Source: Umezawaea tangerina
Lineage (GTDB): Bacteria > Actinomycetota > Actinomycetes > Mycobacteriales > Pseudonocardiaceae
NCBI RefSeq assembly: GCF_003002815.1
Contig: NZ_PVTF01000017.1
Location: 120,947-184,946, forward strand
Direction: 5' to 3'
DNA length: 64,000 nt
The first letter of the stretch is position 1. Every line of letters starts with the position of its first letter. Both the position numbers and the translations under genes were made by a program. A model generated the notes under the pieces. That model saw nothing but the letters and a program-made list of their open reading frames with translations. It made no database searches and was not told where the DNA came from. Positions 1-7,823 of this stretch are shown here, in pieces.

Positions 1-449
1 AGCACGTGGAGGTCCGCCACGTCCCCGATGACCTCAGCGGAGTGCTCCGTCAGGTTCCGACTGAAGATCATCGACCCGGCGCTGACCCCCACGTAGACGC
101 GGTCTTCCAGCGCTTCCAGGAAGCCGTCGGCCAGGTCGTTGCCGGTGATGCTGCGCGCGAGGTGGTAGTGGTTGCCGCCGCCGACGTGGACGACGTCGGC
201 GCGCAGCAGCCGGTCGAGCACCAGCCGCCTCGGCAGGCCGTTCAGCTCCAGGACGTCGAACTCGCGCCACCCCAGGCCGTGCACGCCGGTCATGTCCGCC
301 AGCGACCACCCGTGGTCGCCGGGCTCGGCGACGGAGGCCGTCGGGACGTAGACGACGTTCGCCGACCCGAACGGCTTCCCCAGCAGGTCCCGCAGCCCGT
401 CCCGCAGGGTGTCGTTGCGCAGGCCGCTGGAGGTCAGCAGGAGGTTCAC
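1..449 (-). CDS. Peptidase E-like (S51 family) serine peptidase, 3' end cut by window
   Basis: The reverse strand reads from a GTG at 449 to the window edge, so about 149 N-terminal residues are visible. The start VNLLLTSSGLRNDTLRDGL, the GNHYHLARSI segment and the motif GVSAGSMIFS match the S51 peptidase / class I glutamine-amidotransferase-like fold; the serine in GVSAGSM would be the nucleophile. Family members are small cytoplasmic dipeptidases or cyanophycinase relatives. It is divergent from the MarR gene at 562, with the MarR palindrome between them, so it may share that regulator (inference). No signal peptide. Fairly sure of the family, not of the substrate. Confidence 0.75.
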   Translation of the reverse strand, partial: MNLLLTSSGLRNDTLRDGLRDLLGKPFGSANVVYVPTASVAEPGDHGWSLADMTGVHGLGWREFDVLELNGLPRRLVLDRLLRADVVHVGGGNHYHLARSITGNDLADGFLEALEDRVYVGVSAGSMIFSRNLTEHSAEVIGDVADLHV

Positions 450-524
450 CGGGCGAGCCAACCACGGTCGGCCGGGCCCTCGCAACGCACCCGTCGACCT
501 GGTGCCAGGGGTGCGGGAAAAAAT

Positions 525-552
525 GTAACAGCACTTGTATAAGTGCTGTTAC
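525..552. promoter_or_regulatory. Near-perfect inverted repeat, probable MarR operator
   Basis: Arms GTAACAGCACTT and AAGTGCTGTTAC (12 bp each, perfect) flank a 4-base spacer. The palindrome ends 9 bases before the MarR start at 562. A possible -10 hexamer TATAAG (538-543) lies inside it, so bound protein would block transcription. Long symmetric sites at this position are typical of autoregulated MarR repressors. Confidence 0.8.
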
Positions 553-561
553 GATTCCCGG

Positions 562-1050
562 ATGACCCAGGACCCCACAGAGGTGAGCCACTGGCGGCCG
601 TTGCGGCTGCTCCAGGCGGCGATGGAAGCGGACATCGCGCGGCTCTACGCCGAGGCGGAGATCGACGGGCTGAAGCCGAGCTACGTGATGGAGCTGATCC
701 GGCTGCACCTGCGCGGGCCGATGACGATCACGGAGCTGGCCGAGTCGGTGGAGCGGACGCACTCGGCGATGAGCCAGAAGGTGGCCGCGATGAGGAAGGC
801 CGGGTTCGTGCGGACCACGGCGGGCGTGGACGCGCGCAGCAAGAAGGTCGAGCTGACGGAGAAGGCGGCGGGGATCGTCGACCGGCTGGCGGCGGAGTGG
901 CGGGCCACCGAGGCGGTGACGGCCGAGATCGACGCGGAGATCCCGTACCCGTTGAGCAGGTTGGTCAAGGACATGGAGGAGGCGTTGCGGCGCAAGAGCT
1001 TCCACGACCGGATCGCCGAGAAGCTCGCGGAGGACGAGACGTGGCGGTGA
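562..1050 (+). CDS. MarR-family transcriptional regulator
   Basis: A protein of 162 residues with a winged helix: the recognition region TITELAESVERTHSAMSQKV (about residues 62-81) is followed by the wing segment VDARSKKVELTEKA. The ATG at 562 is preferred over an in-frame TTG at 535, which lies inside the operator. The MFS exporter gene follows one base after the stop, so the pair is likely one operon in which a ligand-responsive repressor controls an efflux pump. That is a classic MarR arrangement; the ligand cannot be told. Confidence 0.9.
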   Translation: MTQDPTEVSHWRPLRLLQAAMEADIARLYAEAEIDGLKPSYVMELIRLHLRGPMTITELAESVERTHSAMSQKVAAMRKAGFVRTTAGVDARSKKVELTEKAAGIVDRLAAEWRATEAVTAEIDAEIPYPLSRLVKDMEEALRRKSFHDRIAEKLAEDETWR

Positions 1051-1051
1051 G

Positions 1052-2299
1052 GTGCGGTCGGCGCTCCCCGTGCGGCGGTGCGCGGTGAGGCGGGCGCTGC
1101 TGGACGTGGCGCCGTTGCGGGAGTCGGTGGCGTTCCGGCGGTTGTGGGTCGGCCGGGTGTTCTCCGGGTTCGGCTCGCAGATGACCCTGGTGGCGGTGAT
1201 GTTCCAGGTCTGGAGCGCGACCGGCAGCACCGTCTGGACCGGTGCGGTGGGGCTGGCGCAAGCCGTGCCGGTGATCGCGTTCGGGCTGTTCGCCGGGTCG
1301 CTGGTGGATCGGGTGGACCGGCGGAGGTTCTACCTGGTCACGTTGGTGGGGCAGGCTTCCTGCTCCGCGCTCCTCGCGGTGCAGGGGTTCCTCGGCGGGA
1401 CACCGGTGGTCCTGGTGCTGGCGCTGGTGGCCGTGCAGTCCTGCTTCGTCGCGGGTGGTGGACCGGCGTCGCGGACGTTCATCCCGCGGTTGTTGCCCAA
1501 GGGGCAGCTCGCGGCCGGGTTGGCGTTGAACCGGATCGCGTTCCAGGGGGCGATGCTGCTGGGCCCCGCGCTGGGCGGGGTCGTGGTGGGGTGGCTGGGG
1601 GTCGGCGGGTGCTACCTCGTCGACGCGGTGACGTTCGGGGTGGCGTTCTACGGCGCTTTCGGGCTGCCGGCGATGGTGCCGGAAGGCGAGCTGTCGCGGC
1701 CGGGCCTGCGCGGGGTGGGGGACGGGTTGGCGTTCCTGGTGCGCAACCCCGTGGTGCGCGGGGCTTTGCTGACCGATCTGGCCGCGACCGTGCTGTCGAT
1801 GCCCATCAGCCTGTTCCCCCTCGTCAACGAGGAGCGGTTCGGCGGGGATCCGCGCACCTTCGGGCTGTTCCTGACGGCCATCGCGGTGGGAGGCGTGGTG
1901 GCGTCGGTGTTCTCGGGGGTGTTCACGCGGTCGCCGCGGCCGGGGGTGGTGATGCTGGTCGCGTCGGCGGGGTGGGGTGTCACCTTGGCGCTGTTCGGGA
2001 TGTCGGTGAACCCGTGGCTTGGCTTGGGTTTCCTGGTGCTGGCCGGTGTCGCGGACACGGTGTCGGTGGTGTCGCGCGGGGCGCTGGTGCAGTCGCACAC
2101 GCCGGACGCGCTGCTGGGGCGGGTGTCGGCCGCCGAGCAGATCGTGGGGCAGGCGGGGCCGGACGTGGGGAACCTGCGGGGCGGGCTGGTGGCGAGCGCC
2201 ACGTCCGGGGTGACCTCGCTGGTCGGTGGTGGGGTGCTGTGCGTGGTGGCGGTGGTGCTGGTCGGTGCCACCACGCCCGGCCTGCGACGCGCTGCTTAG
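1052..2299 (+). CDS. MFS transporter, MFS_3/EntS-like efflux family
   Basis: A 415-residue integral membrane protein with about 12 hydrophobic segments. It begins with the SVAFRRLWVGRVFSGFGSQM motif and has the loop-2 sequence GSLVDRVDRRRFY, both typical of actinobacterial MFS_3 exporters. The GTG at 1052 sits just after the MarR stop; a later GTG at 1085 is possible. Export of a drug or small molecule under MarR control is the likely role. Its TAG stop overlaps the TAA stop of the convergent acetyltransferase gene. Confidence 0.85.
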   Translation: MRSALPVRRCAVRRALLDVAPLRESVAFRRLWVGRVFSGFGSQMTLVAVMFQVWSATGSTVWTGAVGLAQAVPVIAFGLFAGSLVDRVDRRRFYLVTLVGQASCSALLAVQGFLGGTPVVLVLALVAVQSCFVAGGGPASRTFIPRLLPKGQLAAGLALNRIAFQGAMLLGPALGGVVVGWLGVGGCYLVDAVTFGVAFYGAFGLPAMVPEGELSRPGLRGVGDGLAFLVRNPVVRGALLTDLAATVLSMPISLFPLVNEERFGGDPRTFGLFLTAIAVGGVVASVFSGVFTRSPRPGVVMLVASAGWGVTLALFGMSVNPWLGLGFLVLAGVADTVSVVSRGALVQSHTPDALLGRVSAAEQIVGQAGPDVGNLRGGLVASATSGVTSLVGGGVLCVVAVVLVGATTPGLRRAA

Positions 2300-2796
2300 G
2301 GGATCCGCTTGTAGAAGATGGTGGTGGGCCTGGGTTTCGCCTCGGGGTCGAGGGCGTAGTCGGGGATGGTGCCGACCTCGGTCCAGCCGAGGTGGGCGTA
2401 GACGGAGTGCGCGGGGCTGCCGGTCTCGGTGTCCAGGACCAGCAGGGTGACGCCCGCGGCGGCCGCTTCCCGCTCGGCGGCCCGGACCAGCGCCCTGGCG
2501 ACACCCCGGCCGCGGGCGGAGCGGTGGACCAGGAGCTTGGCCAGTTCACCGCGGTGGCGGGCGTTGGGCAGGGTGGCCAGGCGGACCTGGACGGTGCCGA
2601 CGACCTCCCCGTCCACCCGTGCGACCCAGAGCAGCAGCGAGCCGTCGGCGACGGCCGGGGCCAGGCCCTCCCACCAGGACACGGCGTCGGCGCGGTCCAG
2701 CGGCAGCACGAAACCGACGGAGGCACCGCCCTCGACGGCGTCGACGAGGACGTCCGCCAGGTCCTCGGCGGGCGGTGCCGCGACGCGTTCGATCAC
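2296..2796 (-). CDS. GNAT-family N-acetyltransferase
   Basis: A protein of 166 residues. The acetyl-CoA binding motif is LVHRSARGRGVARALVRAAE (R-x-x-G-x-G/A type), followed by a strand and the FYKRIP tail. A single GNAT domain fills the protein. The GTG start (2796) overlaps the TGA of the upstream NUDIX gene, indicating translational coupling in a two-gene operon. Substrate unknown. Confidence 0.85.
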   Translation of the reverse strand: MIERVAAPPAEDLADVLVDAVEGGASVGFVLPLDRADAVSWWEGLAPAVADGSLLLWVARVDGEVVGTVQVRLATLPNARHRGELAKLLVHRSARGRGVARALVRAAEREAAAAGVTLLVLDTETGSPAHSVYAHLGWTEVGTIPDYALDPEAKPRPTTIFYKRIP

Positions 2797-3329
2797 GGCT
2801 GCGCGTGCTCGTGCAGCAAGAGCATCGTGTACGCGGCGATCGACTGGGCGTCGGTGATCTCGCCGCGGGTGATCATCGCCTCGAACTCGCCGCGCGGGAA
2901 CCACGCCGAGCGCATGTCCTGCTCCTCGTGCTCGCGCTCGTGGAAGCCCTCGACCAGCTGCGTCGCCAGGAACACGCGGCCGCGCTGGCTGGTCATGCCG
3001 GGTGCCACGTCGAGGACGCCGAGCTCGACCATCCTCCCGGCGCGCAGGCCGGTCTCCTCGCGCAGCTCCCTGGTCGCGAGCACCAGCGGGACCTCGTCGT
3101 TGCGGTCGGGCGCGGTGCCCTGCGGGAACTCCCAGCGGCGCATGCCGATCGGGTACCGGTACTGCTCGACCAGCCGCATCCGCTCGCCGTCCAACGGGAT
3201 GATCAGCGCGAAGTCCGGCTTGTCCACCACGCCGTAGATGCCGGTGCTGCCGTCCGCGCGGCGGATCGGGTCCTCGCGGACCGTCATCCACGCGTTCGAG
3301 TACACCTCGCGGGATCCGAGCGTGTCCAA
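2793..3329 (-). CDS. NUDIX hydrolase, ADP-ribose pyrophosphatase-like
   Basis: About 178 residues from a TTG start at 3329, chosen because GGGAGAG lies just upstream; a longer frame to 3416 lacks this. The Nudix box is present as GTAPDRNDE then RELREETGL: the REUxEExGU core is intact, but the first Gly is spaced seven rather than five residues from the first Glu. The EFPQG segment before it is typical of ADP-ribose pyrophosphatases. It probably cleaves a nucleoside diphosphate linked to another moiety. Co-transcribed with the GNAT gene. Confidence 0.8.
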   Translation of the reverse strand: MDTLGSREVYSNAWMTVREDPIRRADGSTGIYGVVDKPDFALIIPLDGERMRLVEQYRYPIGMRRWEFPQGTAPDRNDEVPLVLATRELREETGLRAGRMVELGVLDVAPGMTSQRGRVFLATQLVEGFHEREHEEQDMRSAWFPRGEFEAMITRGEITDAQSIAAYTMLLLHEHAQP

Positions 3330-3457
3330 GTCACTCTCCCTCTGCCGGGGCCGTAGTCGTCCGCCCGAAGTACACCACCACGGCCCCCACCGGGGTTTCC
3401 CCGAGGGGAACGACACCTGCCTGTTGATCTCCCCGTGGACCCCGTAGCCTGTCGCGG

Positions 3458-4117
3458 GTGCGCCTCGTCATCGCTCGTTGCCAGGTCGACTACGTCGGAC
3501 GGCTCACGGCCCACCTGCCCATGGCCAACAGGCTCCTGCTGATCAAAGCGGACGGCTCGGTGTCGATCCACTCCGACGACCGCGCGTTCAAGCCGCTGAA
3601 CTGGATGAGCCCGCCGTGCTGGCTCATCGAGGACCCCGGCATGTGGATCGTGCAGAACAAGGCGGGCGAGAAGCTGATCATCACCTTGGAAGAGGTGATG
3701 CACGACTCCAAGCACGAGCTGGGCCGCGAACCCGGCCTGGTCAAGGACGGCGTCGAGGCCGACCTGCAGAAGCTGCTCGCCGAGCACGTCCACACCCTCG
3801 GCGAGGGCTGGTCGCTCGTGCGCCGCGAGTTCCCCACCCCCATCGGCCCGGTCGACCTGATGTGCCGCGACCACGCGGGCGCGTCGGTCGCCGTGGAGAT
3901 CAAGCGGCGGGGCGACATCGACGGTGTCGAACAGCTCACCCGCTACCTCGAGCTCCTCAACCGCGACCCGCTCCTCGCACCCGTGCGCGGCGTGTTCGCG
4001 GCGCAGCAGATCAAGCCGCAGGCGCGCACGCTGGCCGAGGACCGCGGCATCCGCTGCGTCGTGCTCGACTACGACGAGCTGCGCGGCATCGAGTCGGACG
4101 AGTTCCGCCTCTTCTGA
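3458..4117 (+). CDS. nucS: Mismatch-specific endonuclease NucS (EndoMS)
   Basis: A 219-residue protein with the NucS architecture: an N-terminal DNA-binding domain ([18 protein letters not shown]) and a C-terminal RecB-like nuclease domain. Active-site residues are visible as D133 (in GPVDLM), E147 and K149 (in VAVEIKRR). The protein ends DEFRLF, the kind of C-terminal tail implicated in sliding-clamp binding in this family. NucS provides mismatch repair in actinobacteria lacking MutS/MutL. The GTG start at 3458 gives the usual family length. Confidence 0.93.
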   Translation: MRLVIARCQVDYVGRLTAHLPMANRLLLIKADGSVSIHSDDRAFKPLNWMSPPCWLIEDPGMWIVQNKAGEKLIITLEEVMHDSKHELGREPGLVKDGVEADLQKLLAEHVHTLGEGWSLVRREFPTPIGPVDLMCRDHAGASVAVEIKRRGDIDGVEQLTRYLELLNRDPLLAPVRGVFAAQQIKPQARTLAEDRGIRCVVLDYDELRGIESDEFRLF

Positions 4118-4135
4118 CGGCCTTCCGCCGCCGGG

Positions 4136-5260
4136 CTACCGCGGGGTGTTGTCGCGGTCGAGCAGGTCGTCGACCTCGACGCTCTCCACCAGCGCTCGGA
4201 TCGCCGGTTCCCGGTCCAGGTCGAGCGGCTGGAGCTCGTGCGTCGTGCGCTTCGGGTTGCTCACGACCTCCGTGGCGGCGTCGTGGAGAACGGCGTTCGC
4301 GTCGGCGTCGTCCCAGCGCACCGCGGCGAGGGCGGACCGCTCGAAGCGGGCCGCGAGCAGCACACCGATGCGGGCCGCCCCGAACGCGTCGGTCCGCGAC
4401 CGCTGCAGCGCGACGACCCGGACGGCGGTGACGCCCGGTGCTACCGCCAGTGCTTCGCGTGCGGTCAGGAGCATGTGCGAGGCCACCAGCACGGTGTGCA
4501 GCGAGCACCGCTCCGTCTTGGTGAGCTTCTTCAGGCTGAGGTTCCCCGCGGCCGTCGTGGTCGGCTTCTTCTCCGGCACGATGTCGATGGTGGGCACGAG
4601 CACGACGGTGGTGAGCTCCGACCCGGCCACGCCCACCGGGGCGGCCGGTGCCTCGTTGTCCTCGAACGCGGCGGTGAGCACCTCGATGACGGTGTCCTCG
4701 TCGTTGGCCGTGAGGGCGTTCCACCACTGGTCCAGTTCGGCCTGGTGACGTGTCCTGCTCGCACCGCGCTCGCGTTCCAGCCGCTGGATCTCGGCGCCCG
4801 CGACCACATCGGCCCGAGCCTTGGCCTCGCGGCGTGCGGCGCGCTTGAACAGGCCGATCCCGGCGAGGGCCTGCTTGCGGTGCTCGGCCAGCACCGCCTG
4901 CGTGGCGACGGCAGGGGGTTCGGGTGCGACCGGTCGCTGGGCCTGCGGGAAGTCCTGCCGGTGCAGGTTGAGGATGTTGTGCAGGGCAGTGCGCAGCTGT
5001 TGGGCCGCCTCGGCCTTGGCGGCTTGGGCGAGTGCTCGCTGGGATGTCCCCGTGCCGCTTCGACGCGTGCTCCCGCCGCTCGAGCGTCGTCGGGTGCCCG
5101 ACAACGAGGTGTAGAACCCGACGGGTCCGGCGCCGCTGGAGAACCCGGTTCGGCCGCCGCCGACGTGCAGCCGTGCGGCTCGTGGCCCGACGCTGGTCCG
5201 GATCCCGCGGCTGGAGGCCCGGATGCGGACACCGGGCGCGAGCTTGACCGAGAACCCCAT
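4136..5260 (-). CDS. DUF4236-domain protein with long C-terminal extension
   Basis: The ATG at 5260 has GGAGG five bases upstream; a GTG one codon earlier is too close to it. The first about 60 residues (MGFSVKLAPGVRIRASSRG, then VGPRAARLHVG and TGFSSG) match DUF4236, a short Gly-rich beta domain of unknown function. Then comes a Ser/Arg/Thr-rich linker (about 55-80), an Ala-rich helical region with a charged stretch EIQRLERERG, and a C-terminal globular region of about 170 residues that I do not recognise. No signal peptide or membrane segment. It lies 18 bp from the convergent nucS stop. Confidence 0.75.
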   Translation of the reverse strand: MGFSVKLAPGVRIRASSRGIRTSVGPRAARLHVGGGRTGFSSGAGPVGFYTSLSGTRRRSSGGSTRRSGTGTSQRALAQAAKAEAAQQLRTALHNILNLHRQDFPQAQRPVAPEPPAVATQAVLAEHRKQALAGIGLFKRAARREAKARADVVAGAEIQRLERERGASRTRHQAELDQWWNALTANDEDTVIEVLTAAFEDNEAPAAPVGVAGSELTTVVLVPTIDIVPEKKPTTTAAGNLSLKKLTKTERCSLHTVLVASHMLLTAREALAVAPGVTAVRVVALQRSRTDAFGAARIGVLLAARFERSALAAVRWDDADANAVLHDAATEVVSNPKRTTHELQPLDLDREPAIRALVESVEVDDLLDRDNTPR

Positions 5261-5414
5261 CACTACCTCCGCCTAGGACGACTGGGAGGTAGATCGAGGA
5301 ACGCGCTCGCGGGGTTACAGGCGGCGGACAGGCGTGTTGCCACCCCCGACCCGCGTCCGTTCCGCCTCCCCCGCACGGGAGCGCGGAGCCGGACGGCCCC
5401 GACCGCCGGTCAGG

Positions 5415-6086
5415 TCAGCCGTGCAGGTTGTCGCGGCGGTCCCTGGCGTCGGCGGGGTGCTGGTAGCCGCGCAGGATGGGGATCGGGGCGGTCATGGGGG
5501 CGTCGTCGGCGTCGGGCTCGGGGTGGGAGGTGGTGGTGGCGCGGGGGCCCAGGTGGGCCTTGAGGAGCAGGGTGAGCTGGGTGCGGGCCTCGTCCAGGGG
5601 GCGGGTGGACTGGGCGGCTCGGGACAGGACGATGGCGCCTTCCAGGGCACTCAGCGTGAACGTGGCCAGGGACGCGGCGACGGTCTGGTCGAGGCCGGAC
5701 TGGACGAGGACGCCGCCGAGGCGGTTCTCCCAGGCGGCGAACACGCGGCCGGCGGCCGGGGTGGGGGAGAGGGCGGCGGCGACGATGGGGCAGCCCGCGT
5801 CGTAGGACGAGGACGCCAGCTGCTGCTCCCACCAGGAGATGAGGCCGTCCACGAGCTGGAGCGGCTCGTCGCCGAGGGTGTCCAGCAGCGCCACCATCTG
5901 GCGGCCGGCCTCCTGGGTGGCCTGCTCGACGAGCTCGGCCTTGCCGCCGGGGAAGTGCTGGTAGATCGACTGGCGGGCGGTGCCGCTGTGGTTGAGCAGG
6001 TCCGTCAGGCCGGTCGCGTGGACGCCGCGCCTGCGGATCAGGGCGATGGTGCTGTCGATCAGCCGTTCTCGTGGGCCTGCTGTCAT
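5415..6086 (-). CDS. TetR-family transcriptional regulator
   Basis: A 223-residue protein with an N-terminal TetR helix-turn-helix: RERLIDSTIALIRRRGVHAT, then SGTARQSIYQHFPGGKAELV. The C-terminal half is helical and Ala/Leu-rich, resembling TetR_C ligand domains. The ATG at 6086 gives the standard helix 1 position. No adjacent co-directional target is obvious; the next gene upstream on this strand is the small membrane protein at 6311. Ligand and targets unknown. Confidence 0.88.
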   Translation of the reverse strand: MTAGPRERLIDSTIALIRRRGVHATGLTDLLNHSGTARQSIYQHFPGGKAELVEQATQEAGRQMVALLDTLGDEPLQLVDGLISWWEQQLASSSYDAGCPIVAAALSPTPAAGRVFAAWENRLGGVLVQSGLDQTVAASLATFTLSALEGAIVLSRAAQSTRPLDEARTQLTLLLKAHLGPRATTTSHPEPDADDAPMTAPIPILRGYQHPADARDRRDNLHG

Positions 6087-6310
6087 GTCCCGTCCAAGGT
6101 GTCTGCGATCCCCCGGTGCCGGGAAGGGCGACCTCGACGTGGGCGTCGGAGGGGGAGGAGCTGTCGGGGATGTCCGCGTGGGGAGCATTGCTGGGGTTGA
6201 CCTCTCTGACGGGCGGGGCGCCGGGCGACGGGGGTCGGCGACCCGCGGCTGTCGGACGGCGGTGGCGAACGGAGGGGCGGACCGGTCCGGCACACCGGTG
6301 CCCGCGGTCC

Positions 6311-6511
6311 TCAGCTCGCCTGCCGTTGTTCTTCGGGGTTCTGCAGGTACCGGAGCACCGGGGCCGGGTGCAGCCACTTGGAGACGGCCTTGCGCACCCT
6401 GGCGACGGTGCGCCGTCTGATCCGTCTTCGGTGGAACCGGCGGGACAACGCGGCCGCGGCCGCCGCCGCGGCGGCCACGAGCAGTGCCGAGATCACCCAG
6501 TAAGCCGTCAT
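6311..6511 (-). CDS. Small membrane protein with basic tail (hypothetical)
   Basis: A 66-residue protein: one N-terminal transmembrane segment (WVISALLVAAAAAAAAALSR, residues 5-24), then a strongly basic stretch RRFHRRRIRRRTVARVRK and a polar tail. The basic side should stay in the cytoplasm. GAGGTGAGG precedes the ATG at a good distance, supporting translation. It lies between the DUF1906 gene and the TetR gene on the same strand. I do not recognise a family. Confidence 0.55.
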   Translation of the reverse strand: MTAYWVISALLVAAAAAAAAALSRRFHRRRIRRRTVARVRKAVSKWLHPAPVLRYLQNPEEQRQAS

Positions 6512-6559
6512 GACGCCTCACCTCGTCGAGTCCCCCGACTCGGATGGGGAGTCCGGCGG

Positions 6560-7612
6560 TCAGGAGGCCTGTCCGGACATGTCGTCGGCCGCGTGCGCGG
6601 GCTTGCGCGGCTTCATGACGCGCACGGTCGACGGCTGGTAGAGCTCCTCCAGGACCCGGTACACGGTGTCGCGGCCCAGGTCGAGGTGCATGGAGAGGTG
6701 GTCGGCCAGGTCCGCCAGGTCCGACGTCGTGGGCGAGCCGAGTCTGGAGGCCAGCATGGCCGTCTCCTCCTCGGTGAGGTCCAGCCCGCCGTCGCGCATG
6801 GCGAGCCGGGTCAGGACGCCCCCGATGACGTCGAGCTTGTGGTCGATGACCGACAGCCGGTGCTCGTGGTGCTCGAACTGGGTGCCGTTGAACGACTCGC
6901 CCGCCACCCCCGCGCTCATCGACATGATGCGGTCGTACATCCGCTCCTGCTGCCACGGCTCGAGTCCCATGAGGAAGTCCTCTCCTTCGAAGGCGTCGAG
7001 ATCGATGTACGCCTTGAGCAGGTCGGCCTCGATCCGGCCGGGGAAGATCCGTTCGCCGTCGGACCGGTGGAACGCGATCCCGTCGCGCATCCCCGTCTCC
7101 GGGCCGCGCAGCACGAAACCCGCGGCGGCGCCGATGTCCTGCGCCACGTGCACCAGGTCGGCGTAGCCGGAGCACCAGGTGCGGTCGAAGCCGATGACGT
7201 CCGCGACGCCGTCGAGGTAGGACAGCGCGGTGGACAGCGGGATCTCGTCGCGGTCGACCTCGTCGAGCCTGCGGTCGCAGGTGAAGATCAGCGGGAGGTT
7301 CTCGGGGTAGCCCTCGATGCGCGCGTCGGCGAGCGCGGCGCGGGCGTGCGCCTGACCCGCGTCCCACCCGCCCGCGAAGTCGTCCACGCCGACGCGGTGC
7401 CGCAGCAGCACGACCCGGCCGGCCGCGCGGTGGCGGTCGAGCGAACCGGGGTAGTGGCTGACGCACTTGGGGCTCGCGGGGTAGCCGATGCCGCGGATGA
7501 GGAACCGGACGTCGTAGCCACCACCGCGGGTGTACTCGTCCAGTTCCCATGGCGTCAGTTCCCGTGCCGAGTACGCGGCACCGTTCGCGGTCAGGAGTGG
7601 CACACCGATCAC
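6560..7612 (-). CDS. DUF1906 glycoside-hydrolase-like protein
   Basis: A 350-residue protein. Residues about 30-200 follow the DUF1906 (Rv2525c-like, TIM-barrel) pattern: FLIRGIGYPASPKCVSHYPG, RVVLLRHRVGVDDF, and a GFDRTWCSGYADL strand. The C-terminal part (about 215-350) is helical and charged, resembling small peptidoglycan-binding or regulatory helices rather than an enzyme. No signal peptide is visible, whereas Rv2525c is exported; the site of action is therefore unclear. Its start lies about 210 bp from the divergent symporter gene. Confidence 0.7.
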   Translation of the reverse strand: MIGVPLLTANGAAYSARELTPWELDEYTRGGGYDVRFLIRGIGYPASPKCVSHYPGSLDRHRAAGRVVLLRHRVGVDDFAGGWDAGQAHARAALADARIEGYPENLPLIFTCDRRLDEVDRDEIPLSTALSYLDGVADVIGFDRTWCSGYADLVHVAQDIGAAAGFVLRGPETGMRDGIAFHRSDGERIFPGRIEADLLKAYIDLDAFEGEDFLMGLEPWQQERMYDRIMSMSAGVAGESFNGTQFEHHEHRLSVIDHKLDVIGGVLTRLAMRDGGLDLTEEETAMLASRLGSPTTSDLADLADHLSMHLDLGRDTVYRVLEELYQPSTVRVMKPRKPAHAADDMSGQAS

Positions 7613-7823
7613 CTCACGTCACTGTGGCGGGGCTTCGTGGGGAAGTACGGGGATGTGCGGTGTCGCGTTCAAATCCCGACCGGTCGATCACTGATCGGCG
7701 CGCAGGTCCGAGGTGAACTAGCGTCCGATCAAGGCGGTGTCAACGCTCTCCGGTAGCGTCCACTTCTGATGTTTCTTGTTTGAGTTTGTTCGTTCGGTTG
7801 GCACGTTTGGGAGGTGGGCGAAG
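7613..7823. promoter_or_regulatory. Divergent intergenic region, DUF1906 / symporter
   Basis: These 211 bases separate two divergent starts and must hold both promoters. The stretch 7765-7800 is unusually T-rich for this genome, a likely melting or promoter region for the symporter operon. A GGGAGG ribosome-binding site (7809-7814) precedes the symporter GTG at 7824. I cannot pick out clear -35/-10 pairs. Confidence 0.4.

Noticed and set aside
7660..7692. T-arm-like sequence GCGTTCAAATCCCG suggesting a tRNA or att site
   Set aside because: No matching anticodon, D-arm or acceptor stem nearby, and one T-stem pair fails; a chance match.
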